This document shows positions 15,931 through 24,570 of a DNA stretch of 64,000 nt, piece by piece. Made by a program: the position numbers and the translations under genes. A model generated the notes under the pieces. That model searched no databases. It saw only the letters and a program-made list of their open reading frames with translations, and was not told the origin of the DNA. The DNA is from Lysobacteraceae bacterium 2PB (lineage in GTDB: Bacteria; Pseudomonadota; Gammaproteobacteria; Xanthomonadales; Xanthomonadaceae): positions 1 through 64,000 of the forward strand of contig SCMT01000001.1 of the NCBI GenBank assembly GCA_005502915.1, read 5' to 3'. Within the stretch, counting starts at the first letter, position 1. Each line of letters opens with the position of its first letter.

Positions 15931-16374
15931 ATGCGCCCGATCCTGGCCCTTGCCATCCCGTGCCTTCCGCTGCTGCTTGCCGCCGCCCTGCCGGCGACGG
16001 TTCGCGCCCACGAGACCATGCCCGCCAACTGGTGCGCGAACCCGGACGCCAAGCCGCAGATCGTCGCCACCTTCAGCTTCACCCGCCAGCAATTGCGGGC
16101 GATGGCCCGCCAGGTCGAAGAGACCCTGGGGCCGGAAGGGCTGATCGCCGAAGGCCTGGCCGAGCGCGAAGCGGACGGCCGCTGCGGGATCGTCGACCGC
16201 TGGAACATGGCCACCTACATCGCCCAGCACTACTGCGGCGCGGCCAGCGGCAACCCCAACGTGATCATCAACATCACCGCGCCGTCCGCCTACAGCTCGC
16301 CGCAGCACCACACCGTCTTCAACTACGAGGACGGGCTGCAGGGCTCCTGCGCGGTCTGCACGGCCCCGGAATGA
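15931..16374 (+). CDS. Small secreted protein, module 3 (paralogue of 6678 and 12975)
   Basis: A 147-residue exported protein with a signal peptide ending ...TVRAH and a mature start ETMPANWC. It is closest in overall form to module 1 at the N-terminus (AHxTxPxxWC) and to module 2 at the C-terminus (HHTVFNYEDGLQGSCAVC). It keeps CGIVDRW and the FSFTRQQLRAM helix. Conserved cysteines suggest disulfides in an extracytoplasmic setting; the CxxC could instead be redox-active or bind metal. It faces the TPR-PAS gene 16442-18526 across 67 nt. Function unknown. Confidence 0.8.
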   Translation: MRPILALAIPCLPLLLAAALPATVRAHETMPANWCANPDAKPQIVATFSFTRQQLRAMARQVEETLGPEGLIAEGLAEREADGRCGIVDRWNMATYIAQHYCGAASGNPNVIINITAPSAYSSPQHHTVFNYEDGLQGSCAVCTAPE

Positions 16375-16441
16375 GCCCGGGCATGCCCGGTCGCGATGCC
16401 CCCGGGCCGGTTCGCCGGTCCCGCCGCTCCGCCCGGGGCAC

Positions 16442-18526
16442 TCAACCCAGCGCGTCGCGCCGGGTCATCGCCAGGATGCCGTCGATGCGCTGCTGCAGCG
16501 CATCGCGCGTCTCCGGCGCCAGCTTCTCGCAGTGGCCCAGCACGTAGTACGCCGAGCGCAGCACGTCGCGCCAGCGGGGGTTCTGCGGCAGGCGCGACAG
16601 GCCGAGATACCGCTCCATGGCACGGGCGCGCAGCCGCCCGTCGTCGATGCCGACGCGCCAGATGCGGCTGCGTTCGGCCAGCTCGATGCGGTTGAGCCCG
16701 GTGCTGCTCTCCCAGGCGTCGACCACCGCGAGCATGAGTTCGACCAGTTCGCGGCGGAACCGCTCGCGGCCGGCGTCGACAGCAGGCGAGGACGGCGGCG
16801 TCTCGCCCACTTCGACCGGAACCGCGGCGTCGGCCTGCAGCGCAAGCACGACCAGGCCATCGCCGTGCTCCCAGGGTCGCAGTTCGGCGCGCAGCGTGCT
16901 GCCGTCGACGGCCAGGGGCAGGCGCAGCGACTGATGCTGGGCATCCTCCATGCGATCGAGCGATTGCCGGAAGGCCAAGGCCTGCTCGCCGGCCAGCCGC
17001 TCCGGCAGCGAGGGCACGTTCTCCGCACCGGGCGCGACGCCGAGCAGCGCGCAGGCGGCCCGGTTGATGGCCAGCGTGCGGCCTTCGGCATCGAGCAGGG
17101 CCAGCGCTTCCTCGCGGCTGTCCAGCAGCGCCTGCAGCAGGCGGCGGTCTTCGGCCAGCGCATCCGCCTCGCGACGGTAATGCGCCAGGGCTTCCTCGTA
17201 GCGTGCGCGGCGTGCGGCTTCGGCCAGCCGCGCGAGCTGCTGGCGGCGCAGGAAATACAGGCTCAGCAGCGACAGCGCGGCGATGGCGGATACCACGGTC
17301 AGCCAGAGCATCAGCGTGCGCCGGCGGTTCTCCGCCTCGACCTCGGCGATGCGCCGGCGTGATTCGTTGAGGTTGAAGCGCGCGTTCGACCACGCCAGAC
17401 CGCGATCGCGCTGCGCGCGCAGGTCCGCGACCTCGCGCGCCTGCGCATCGCGCAGCGCGGCCAGCGCCTCGGTGCCGCGCCCCATGTCTTCCAGCGCCTG
17501 CGCCGTCTCGCGCAGCAGGGCCGCCTGCATGCCGGGGGCGTCCGGCTTCGCGGCCAGTGCCTCGCGCAGGCGCGCGAGCGCGGCGTCGCGCAGGCCCGAC
17601 AGGCGATCCACGCGCGCGGCTTCCAGCTGCAGTTCCGCCGGTATCGGCAGGGCATGCGCCGACGCCAGCTTCAGGCCTTCGTCGACATGCGCGCGCGCGG
17701 CTGGCAGGTCTTTCGCGGCGATCGCCGCGCGCGCCAGCCCGGCGAGCAGCATCAGCTGGTAGCGACGCGCGCCATCGTGGCCCGGCTCCTGCGCGCGCAG
17801 CTCGCGCAGGCCATCGCGCAGCAGCATCCCGGCCGCAGCGGCATCGCCGCGTTCCAGCGCGATCTCGCTCAGGCTGTCGTGCACGTGCGCGGCCTGGATC
17901 GCATTGCCCGAAGCGCGGAACGCGCGCAGGGCATCGCGGTAATAGCGTTCGGCATCGTCCGCCTGCTCCATGTCGCGATAGACATCGGCGATGTTGTTGA
18001 GCACCGGCCCGGTGGCCGGATCGCCGGCTTCGCGCTGCATGCGCAGGCTGCGCGACAGCGCCTGCATCGCGCCGGCATAGTCGCCGATGCGGCGCAGGCT
18101 GCTGCCGATGTTCTTCCACTGCTTCGACGACGCGGCGCGATCGCCGAGCGCGTCGGCCAGTCCCTGCGCGCACTCGAAGCGCGCCAGCGCTTCGGCGGGA
18201 CGATCGCGGCTGTAGTCGAGGATGCCGGCGCGGCGCACCAGTTCGTAGTGCGCGCGCACATCGCCACCGGCCAGCACGTGCCCGGCCGCGCAGCCGAGCG
18301 CACGCTCCGCGCCGGCCAGGTCGTCGGCCGCGCGCAGCGCATCGACCCGCGCGAACCAGTCACTGGAAGCACGCACTTCGCAACGCGCCGGCACGACCGG
18401 CGCGAAGGCCTGGCGCACGCAATCCAGCGGCGCGGCGGCACGCGCGACGGACGCGCCGGCGAGCGCGCACGCCAGCGCGAGCCCCACCGCGCCGGCACGC
18501 ACGCGTACGGCGTGCCTCATGCGCAT
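16442..18526 (-). CDS. Membrane TPR-PAS protein with conserved C-terminal domain, module 3
   Basis: 694 residues: signal peptide (MRMRHAVRVRAGAVGLALACALAGASVARA), periplasmic TPR units (LNNIADVYRDMEQADDAERYY) and a membrane helix at about 404-425. A coiled coil rich in Arg/Glu follows, then a PAS-like domain (EALALLDAEGRTLAINRAA) and the C-terminal domain at about 585-694 (SRIWRVGIDDGRLRARAMER, NPRWRDVLRS). The start is uncertain: ATGs at 18526 and 18520 and a GTG at 18547 are all in frame. I use 18526. Unlike copies 1 and 2 it lies only about 40 nt downstream of transketolase on the same strand, so it may be partly expressed by read-through. Confidence 0.82.
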   Translation of the reverse strand: MRMRHAVRVRAGAVGLALACALAGASVARAAAPLDCVRQAFAPVVPARCEVRASSDWFARVDALRAADDLAGAERALGCAAGHVLAGGDVRAHYELVRRAGILDYSRDRPAEALARFECAQGLADALGDRAASSKQWKNIGSSLRRIGDYAGAMQALSRSLRMQREAGDPATGPVLNNIADVYRDMEQADDAERYYRDALRAFRASGNAIQAAHVHDSLSEIALERGDAAAAGMLLRDGLRELRAQEPGHDGARRYQLMLLAGLARAAIAAKDLPAARAHVDEGLKLASAHALPIPAELQLEAARVDRLSGLRDAALARLREALAAKPDAPGMQAALLRETAQALEDMGRGTEALAALRDAQAREVADLRAQRDRGLAWSNARFNLNESRRRIAEVEAENRRRTLMLWLTVVSAIAALSLLSLYFLRRQQLARLAEAARRARYEEALAHYRREADALAEDRRLLQALLDSREEALALLDAEGRTLAINRAACALLGVAPGAENVPSLPERLAGEQALAFRQSLDRMEDAQHQSLRLPLAVDGSTLRAELRPWEHGDGLVVLALQADAAVPVEVGETPPSSPAVDAGRERFRRELVELMLAVVDAWESSTGLNRIELAERSRIWRVGIDDGRLRARAMERYLGLSRLPQNPRWRDVLRSAYYVLGHCEKLAPETRDALQQRIDGILAMTRRDALG

Positions 18527-18563
18527 GCCACGCGCGACCGGCGCCACGGGACGAGGGGCCGGA

Positions 18564-20552
18564 TCAGCCCAGCGAACGCGCCGCCGCCACCACCGCGTCG
18601 ACGGTGATGCCGAAGTGCGGATACAGCTTCTCGGCCGGGGCCGAGGCGCCGTAGGTGTCGATGCCGATCACCTCGCCGTCCAGGCCGACGTACTTGCGCC
18701 AGAAATCGCGCACGCCCGCTTCGATGGCGACGCGCTTGCGGCAGGCCTTCGGCAGCACGGATTCGCGGTAGGCCGGATCCTGGCGGTCGAACACGTCGGT
18801 CGACGGCATCGACACCACGCGCGCGCCGTCGCCGAGCTGCTCGGCGGCCTGCATGGCGAGGCCGACTTCCGAACCGGTCGCGATCAGGATGAATTCCGGC
18901 GCGCCGACGCTGTCCTTCAGCACGTAGCCGCCGCGACGGATGTCGGCGACCTGCGCCTCGGTGCGCGCCTGGTGCGGCAGGTTCTGGCGCGAGAACACCA
19001 GGCAGGACGGTCCTTCGCGGCGCTCGATCGCGGCGCGCCAGCACACCGCGGATTCGACCGCGTCGCAGGGACGCCACACGTCGTTGTCGGGGATGTAGCG
19101 CAGCGAGGCGAGATGCTCGACCGGCTGGTGCGTCGGGCCGTCCTCGCCCAGGCCGATCGAGTCGTGGGTGTAGACGTGGATCGCCTGCGCGCCCATCAGC
19201 GCGCTCATGCGCACCGCGTTGCGGGCGTAGTCGCTGAACACGAGGAAGGTCGCGTCGTACGGCAGGAAACCGCCGTGCAGCGCGAGGCCATTGCTGATCG
19301 CGGTCATCGCGAATTCGCGCACGCCGTAATACACGTAGTTGGCGTCCGGATCGCTGCCGGCGACCGTCTTGCTGCCCTTCCACAAGGTCAGGTTGGAATG
19401 CGCGAGGTCGGCCGAACCGCCGACCAGTTCCGGCAGCAGCGGCGCGAAGGTTTCGATCGCCATCTGCGAGGCCTTGCGCGAGGCCACGACCGGGCCTTCG
19501 GCCTGCAGCTTCGCGATGTAGGCGTCGGCGTTGGCGGCGAAGTCGGCGGGCAGTTCGCCGGCGAGGCGGCGATTGAACTCGGCGGCGGCCTCGGGATGCT
19601 CGGCGGCGTAGCGGTCGAACAGGTTCGCCCAGGCGTGTTCGTTCGTCGTGCCGGCCTCGCGCGCCGACCAGGCGTCGGCGATGGCCTGCGGGATCTCGAA
19701 CGGCGCGTGCGGCCAGTGCAGCGCGGCGCGGGTCGCGGCCACTTCGTCCTTGCCCAGCGGCGCGCCGTGCGAGGACTCCTTGCCGGCCTTCGCGGGCGAG
19801 CCAAAGCCGATCGTGGTGCGGCAGCAGATCAGCACCGGCTTGTCAGAACCCAGCGCGCTGTCGATCGCGCCCTTGATCGCGACCGGATCATGGCCGTCGA
19901 CGCCGCGCACGACGTTCCAGCCGTAGGCCTCGAAGCGCGCCGGGGTGTCGTCGGTGAACCAGCCCTGCACCTGGCCGTCGATCGAGATGTTGTTGTCGTC
20001 CCAGAACGCGATCAGCTTGTTGAGCTTCCAGGTGCCGGCCAGCGAGGCGGCTTCGTGCGAGACGCCTTCCATCAGGCAGCCGTCGCCCATGAACACCCAG
20101 GTGCGGTGATCGACGATGTCGTAGCCGGGGCGGTTGAAGCGCTGCGCCAGCAGCTTCTCGGCGAGCGCGAAACCGACGGCGTTGGCGAAACCCTGGCCGA
20201 GCGGACCGGTGGTGGTCTCCACGCCCGGGGTCATGTGGTTCTCGGGATGGCCGGCGGTCTTCGAGCCGAGCTGGCGGAAGTTCTTCAGCTCATCGATCGA
20301 CAGGTCGTAGCCGGCGAGGTGCAGCAGGCCGTACTGCAGCATCGAGCCATGGCCGTTGGACAGCACGAAGCGATCGCGGTTGGCCCACTGCGGGTTGTTC
20401 GGGTTGTGGCGGTAGTAGTCGTTCCAGAGCACTTCGGCGATGTCGGCCATGCCCATGGGCATGCCGGGGTGGCCGGAGTTGGCGGCCTGGACGGCGTCGA
20501 TGGCGAGGAAACGGAGGGCGTTGGCGAGGTCGCGGCGGCTGGGCGTCGTCAT
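18564..20552 (-). CDS. tkt: Transketolase
   Basis: A 662-residue thiamine-diphosphate enzyme of the non-oxidative pentose phosphate pathway. It transfers two-carbon ketol units between sugar phosphates in the cytoplasm. It has the transketolase N-terminal signature around residues 15-35 ([14 protein letters not shown]). [16 protein letters not shown] follows, then the ThDP/Mg motif [18 protein letters not shown] about residue 155, and a pyrimidine-binding and C-terminal domain to the end. Length is standard (about 660). The ATG at 20552 gives the family N-terminus, although no convincing Shine-Dalgarno precedes it. The gene lies downstream of the four-hairpin array at 20705-20824. Confidence 0.97.
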   Translation of the reverse strand: MTTPSRRDLANALRFLAIDAVQAANSGHPGMPMGMADIAEVLWNDYYRHNPNNPQWANRDRFVLSNGHGSMLQYGLLHLAGYDLSIDELKNFRQLGSKTAGHPENHMTPGVETTTGPLGQGFANAVGFALAEKLLAQRFNRPGYDIVDHRTWVFMGDGCLMEGVSHEAASLAGTWKLNKLIAFWDDNNISIDGQVQGWFTDDTPARFEAYGWNVVRGVDGHDPVAIKGAIDSALGSDKPVLICCRTTIGFGSPAKAGKESSHGAPLGKDEVAATRAALHWPHAPFEIPQAIADAWSAREAGTTNEHAWANLFDRYAAEHPEAAAEFNRRLAGELPADFAANADAYIAKLQAEGPVVASRKASQMAIETFAPLLPELVGGSADLAHSNLTLWKGSKTVAGSDPDANYVYYGVREFAMTAISNGLALHGGFLPYDATFLVFSDYARNAVRMSALMGAQAIHVYTHDSIGLGEDGPTHQPVEHLASLRYIPDNDVWRPCDAVESAVCWRAAIERREGPSCLVFSRQNLPHQARTEAQVADIRRGGYVLKDSVGAPEFILIATGSEVGLAMQAAEQLGDGARVVSMPSTDVFDRQDPAYRESVLPKACRKRVAIEAGVRDFWRKYVGLDGEVIGIDTYGASAPAEKLYPHFGITVDAVVAAARSLG

Positions 20553-20704
20553 GGGAAGCAGGAGGGAGGTCGGCGGCGCCCGGCGGTTCGCGGGCCGCCC
20601 ATTGTCCCATCCCGGGGGCCCGGAGGGCCAACACCGCATCGGCATGTCGACGGGCGGAGATCGTCCGAAGCGCCCGCGTCGACGCCACCTACCCGACCGG
20701 AGCT

Positions 20705-20824
20705 GCGGCACATGGATGTGCCGCCCGCGAATCAATCACTTGCGTGATTGATTCGCGGGAGCGAGTCCGAATTCACTTCGGACTCGCGACCACTGGACAA
20801 GTCCAGGAGGGACTTGTTCCAGTG
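20705..20824. repeat. Array of four abutting perfect or near-perfect hairpins
   Basis: Four stem-loops follow each other almost without spacers. (1) 20705-20713/20716-20724: 9-bp stem GCGGCACAT, 2-nt loop. (2) 20724-20739/20744-20759: perfect 16-bp stem, 4-nt loop. (3) 20761-20771/20777-20787: 11-bp stem GCGAGTCCGAA, 5-nt loop. (4) 20791-20804/20810-20824: 14-bp stem with one bulge, 5-nt loop. The array begins 5 nt past the stop of the 20830-21258 gene and ends 152 nt before the transketolase start, both on the minus strand. No U-run follows, so ordinary intrinsic termination is not clearly indicated. The stems have different sequences, unlike copies of one REP element. Confidence 0.85.
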
Positions 20825-20829
20825 TTGAG

Positions 20830-21258
20830 TCATTTCTTGCGCGCCGAATCGATCACCGCGCACATCGACTTGATCTGGGTTTCCTTGCCCGAGGCGTAGC
20901 CCGGCGGCGTGGACTTGCTGACCGTGACCTTGGTGTCCTTGCCGGCGCCTTCGATGACGATGTTCCAGGGCAGCTGGATGGTCTGGCCCTTGTGCGCGGC
21001 GTTCTGCTCGAACGACAGCGTGCCCGAGCCCTTGTCGGACGAGGCCACGCGCAGGCCGGACTTCAGGCCGTCGGCCTGGATGCGGCTGAAGGCTTCCGAC
21101 GGCTTCACGCCGGGGACGATCTCCCAGGTGCTGAAGCTGCGGCCGCTGAGGAAGCTGCCGCCCTGCTGGTAGTTGCTTTCGCAGGGGCGGGCGTCGGCGG
21201 CCAGCGTCGGGGCAGCGAAGGCCAGCAGGCCTGCGGCGATCCACAGCGTCGTCTTCAT
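20830..21258 (-). CDS. Exported hypothetical protein
   Basis: A 142-residue protein with a signal peptide (MKTTLWIAAGLLAFAAPTLA) and a mature domain with two cysteines (ARPCESNYQQGG near the start and IKSMCAVIDSARKK at the end) that could pair. The central region (FSTWEIVPGVKPSEAFSRIQ) looks like a compact alpha/beta fold. I do not recognise the family. GGAG lies 9 nt upstream of the ATG at 21258, which also begins the signal peptide, so this start is preferred over the in-frame ATG 15 nt upstream. TACGCT on the minus strand at 21358-21353 is a possible -10 about 100 nt upstream. Confidence 0.75.
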   Translation of the reverse strand: MKTTLWIAAGLLAFAAPTLAADARPCESNYQQGGSFLSGRSFSTWEIVPGVKPSEAFSRIQADGLKSGLRVASSDKGSGTLSFEQNAAHKGQTIQLPWNIVIEGAGKDTKVTVSKSTPPGYASGKETQIKSMCAVIDSARKK

Positions 21259-21429
21259 CGTTCGGTTCTCCATCGTTGCGACGCCCCGGCGGGCGTCCAT
21301 GTGCCAGGTGGTGGGGTGGGCCGTCGCGCACGGGGGTGCGGCGACGGGCGCAAGCGTAACCCATGCCCGGGGATGCGGGCGTGAACGGCGTGGCTGTCCG
21401 CGCAGGTTCGCGCGGGGATCGCGCAAGGG

Positions 21430-22734
21430 TCAGGCCTTGTCCGGCGTCTCGTCGCTCTCGCCGTGGGCGACCATCGCGGCGATGCCGAGGTCGCCGGTGA
21501 CATTCACCGTGGTCCGGCACATGTCGAGGAAGTGGTTCACGCCCAGGACCAGGCCGATGCCCTCGGGCGGCACGCCGACCATGGCGCAGATCAGCGCGAT
21601 CACCGGCAGCGAGCCGGACGGCACGCCGGCGGTGCCGATGCCGCCGAGGATGCAGACGAACATCACCGTGACCTGCTGCGCGAAGCTCAGCTCGATCCCG
21701 AAATACTGCGCGAGGAACAGCACGGTCACGCCCTCGAACAGCGCGGTGCCGTTCTGGTTGGCGGTGGCGCCGACGGTCAGCACGAAGCGCGACACGCGCC
21801 TGGGCAGCTTCAGCTTCTGGTCGGCCACGCGCAGCGCGGTCGGCAGGGTGGCGTTGCTGGAGGCGGTGGAGAAGGCCATGAGCATGGCTTCCTGCACGTC
21901 GCGGAAGAAACCCAGCGGCGAGCGTTTCGCGATCAATGCGATCGCCGCCGAATAGACCACGAACTGGTGGATGGCCAGGGCGAGCAGCACCACCAGCACG
22001 AACGCGCCGAGGCGCACCAGCAGGTCCCAGCCGAACTGCGCGACGAGGTTGAACATCAGGCAGAACACCGCGTACGGCGCGAGCTTGATGACCAGGCCGA
22101 TCAGCGTCATCGACACGTCGAACAGGCCCTCGATCGCGCGCTTGAGCGTGCTGGTCGATTCGCTGCGGGTCAGCACCAGGCCGATGCCCAGCATCAGCGC
22201 GAAGAACATCACCGCGAGGATGGTGTTGTCGGCGGCGGCCTTGACCACGTTGTCCGGGACGATGGCGATCAGCATGTCCAGGCCCTTGGCCTGGGTGTTG
22301 CTGTCGCTGACGATGGCCTGCGCGCGCTCGGCGCTCTCGCTCATCATCCGCGTGGCCTCGGCGCTGTCCACGCCGACGCCGGGCTTGAGCCAGTTCACCA
22401 GCAGCAGACCGATCAGCACCGCGATCGCGGACAGCACGGTGGTGTAGGCCAGCGTGCGCCAGCCGATCCGGCCGAGGGCCCGCACGTCGCCCATCTCGCC
22501 GATACCGACCACCAGCGCGGAGAACAGCAGCGGGATCACCAGCATGAAGATCAGGCGCAGGAAGATCTTCGAGAACGGGGTGGTGACGTAGTCGATGAAG
22601 CCCTTGACCCAGGCGTGGTCGGTACCGACGAAGGCGTAGACCAGCATGCCGAGCGCGATGCCGGCGGCGAAGCCCAGGGCGATCTTCCAGTGCATGGGCA
22701 TGCTCGGGGACGCGGCGGCGGTCTCGGTGCTCAT
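21430..22734 (-). CDS. Dicarboxylate/amino-acid:cation symporter (DAACS, DctA/GltP type)
   Basis: A 434-residue inner-membrane transporter of the glutamate/C4-dicarboxylate symporter family, using Na+ or H+ gradients. About eight membrane helices are evident. Two re-entrant substrate-binding signatures are present: the serine-containing ASSNATLPTAL (about residue 285-300) and the GATANQNGTALFEG unwound helix (about 325). GVPSGSLPVIALIC follows near the C-terminus. The usual NMDGT motif reads NQNGT here. A GAGAG lies about 8 nt upstream of the ATG. The gene stands alone between the exported-protein gene and the bat operon. Exact substrate (glutamate, aspartate, succinate) is not resolved. Confidence 0.92.
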   Translation of the reverse strand: MSTETAAASPSMPMHWKIALGFAAGIALGMLVYAFVGTDHAWVKGFIDYVTTPFSKIFLRLIFMLVIPLLFSALVVGIGEMGDVRALGRIGWRTLAYTTVLSAIAVLIGLLLVNWLKPGVGVDSAEATRMMSESAERAQAIVSDSNTQAKGLDMLIAIVPDNVVKAAADNTILAVMFFALMLGIGLVLTRSESTSTLKRAIEGLFDVSMTLIGLVIKLAPYAVFCLMFNLVAQFGWDLLVRLGAFVLVVLLALAIHQFVVYSAAIALIAKRSPLGFFRDVQEAMLMAFSTASSNATLPTALRVADQKLKLPRRVSRFVLTVGATANQNGTALFEGVTVLFLAQYFGIELSFAQQVTVMFVCILGGIGTAGVPSGSLPVIALICAMVGVPPEGIGLVLGVNHFLDMCRTTVNVTGDLGIAAMVAHGESDETPDKA

Positions 22735-22818
22735 GAAGGCTCTCTCAAGATGACGGGGAAGGATATCAGGCGAACCGAGGCTGTCCCGGCAGTGCGGGTC
22801 CGGACCATGCGGGCCTTC

Positions 22819-24570
22819 TCAGACGGGATACAGCGGCGGCAGTGCGTCATCGCCCGGTCGCGCGACCGATGCGGCTCGCCAGCGCGGACCAGAGGCGAAC
22901 GCGGTGCGCGCGGTCGCCACGGCGGCGGCGCGGTCGCCATCGCCCCAGCACGCGCGCTGCAGACCGGCGACGGCCTCGCGCTGCACGGGATCCGCCAACC
23001 GTTCGCGCAGGGCGTCGGCATCGGCGGCCGCCGGCGAGGCCAGTGCGCAGAGCGCGCGCAGGAGCTGCGCCGGATCGCCTTCGGCGAGCGCGCGCGACCA
23101 GTCCGGCGTCGAAGGCCCGGATGCCGCTGGCGATGCAGGCGTCGATGCCTGCGCCTGCGGGCTGGCCCCGGGCATCGGGGCGGGGCGCTCGGCGGCGGCC
23201 TGCTGCGCGCGATGGCGCATGAGCAGGCGCCAGGCCCACCACACGGTGCCGATCCAGAGCAGGACGAGCACGGCCGTGGCCACCAGCCATGTCCCGCGCG
23301 GCAGCCATCGCGGCCAGCCGCTGGGGCGGGGATCGCGGGCCTGGGCGGATTCGGCGCTGCCCGCCCCCGTCGCCGCGACCTTGCCCGGGGCGACGTCGAG
23401 CACGATGTCCGGCAGGCTGGTGACGCGTGGGACGCCGGCCTGGGCATCCCACCAGGCGATGCGCGGCGCGGACACGCGCAGCGTGCCGGCACGCGAGGGC
23501 AGCACGGCGAAGCGCCGCGTGATCGTGCCCAGCGGCCGGCCTTCGAGGAAGCGGTCGTTGCGCCGGGCCTGGTCGGGAAACACGCGTGCGCCCTCCCCGG
23601 TCTTCAGCTCCAGCGCCGGCAGCTGGCTGGTGGTCGCGCCATCGGCATGCAGCTCGACGGTGACCGTCGCGCTCTCGCCCGCGCGCAGCGTCCCGGGCGT
23701 TTCGATGTAGCGCAGGCTCAGCGCGCGCAGCGGCAGCCACGGCTGCGGCGCGGCCGGCGGGATCGGCTTGACCTGGAGGGTCTGCGGGCGACCGCGGGCA
23801 CGCACTTCCTGGCGAGCGGTGTCGAACGGATCGCCGAACACGCCGAGGCTGCGTCCCTGGAAGCGCGCCGGGGGCACGGTGAGCGTGCCGGGGCGCTCGG
23901 GAATCAGCAGGTAGCGACGTTCCAGCACCTTGTAGAAGCGGTCGCCGACGCGCAGGGTGTGCTGCGCATCCTCGCCGAGCTGCTGCAGGCTGGCGCCGTC
24001 GGGAACGTCCTGGTCCAGGCGGCCGTCGATCAGGCTGCCCGCCTCGTAGTACAGGCGCACGGTGTAGCCGACCGTCTGCTGCACGTAGGGCGACAGGGTG
24101 TCGAGCTTCGATTCGAGGAACAGCGGCTGCGCGGCCAGGGCGGGATCGTTCGGCGCGACCGCCTCCGGCACCGGGGTCTTCGGCGGGCCCACCACCAGCC
24201 GCAGCGGCGGCGTCGTGCTGCTGCCGATCTGCAGGATCGGCAGCTGCAGCACGCCTTCGCGCCGTGGCTGCAGGCGCAGGCGCATGGTGATGCGCAGGTT
24301 GAGCTGGCCGTTGGACAGATCGACCTGCTGCGCGACGCCCTGGTCGAGCACGCGGAAGTCCTGGCTGAGCAGGGAGAGGTCCGGCAGGCCATGGGCGTTG
24401 ATGCCGTCGATCTCGATGCTCAGCTCGGTCGTTTCGTCGAGCGCGATGCGATCGGGTTCCAGCCAGGCACGCACCTGGGCCTGCGCTGCCGTCGTCCAGG
24501 CCAGCGCCAGGCACAACAGCAGCGCGATCCACGCAAGCCGGCCGACACGGTGCGGGCAGGCGCGACGCAT
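22819..24570 (-). CDS. batD: BatD-family protein (oxygen tolerance/Bat operon)
   Basis: A 583-residue membrane-anchored periplasmic protein. It has a signal peptide ending ...WTTAAQA and several immunoglobulin-like beta domains (residues about 30-380; VRAWLEPDRIALDETTELSI is the BatD opening). One membrane helix lies about residue 435 (WLVATAVLVLLWIGTVWWAW), followed by a Pro/Ala-rich cytoplasmic linker and a helical C-terminus. BatD acts with BatA/B/C in a MoxR-associated membrane complex whose cellular job is not well defined. The start codon overlaps the stop of the BatB-BatC gene by one base (TGATG). It is the last gene of the operon. Confidence 0.9.
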   Translation of the reverse strand: MRRACPHRVGRLAWIALLLCLALAWTTAAQAQVRAWLEPDRIALDETTELSIEIDGINAHGLPDLSLLSQDFRVLDQGVAQQVDLSNGQLNLRITMRLRLQPRREGVLQLPILQIGSSTTPPLRLVVGPPKTPVPEAVAPNDPALAAQPLFLESKLDTLSPYVQQTVGYTVRLYYEAGSLIDGRLDQDVPDGASLQQLGEDAQHTLRVGDRFYKVLERRYLLIPERPGTLTVPPARFQGRSLGVFGDPFDTARQEVRARGRPQTLQVKPIPPAAPQPWLPLRALSLRYIETPGTLRAGESATVTVELHADGATTSQLPALELKTGEGARVFPDQARRNDRFLEGRPLGTITRRFAVLPSRAGTLRVSAPRIAWWDAQAGVPRVTSLPDIVLDVAPGKVAATGAGSAESAQARDPRPSGWPRWLPRGTWLVATAVLVLLWIGTVWWAWRLLMRHRAQQAAAERPAPMPGASPQAQASTPASPAASGPSTPDWSRALAEGDPAQLLRALCALASPAAADADALRERLADPVQREAVAGLQRACWGDGDRAAAVATARTAFASGPRWRAASVARPGDDALPPLYPV

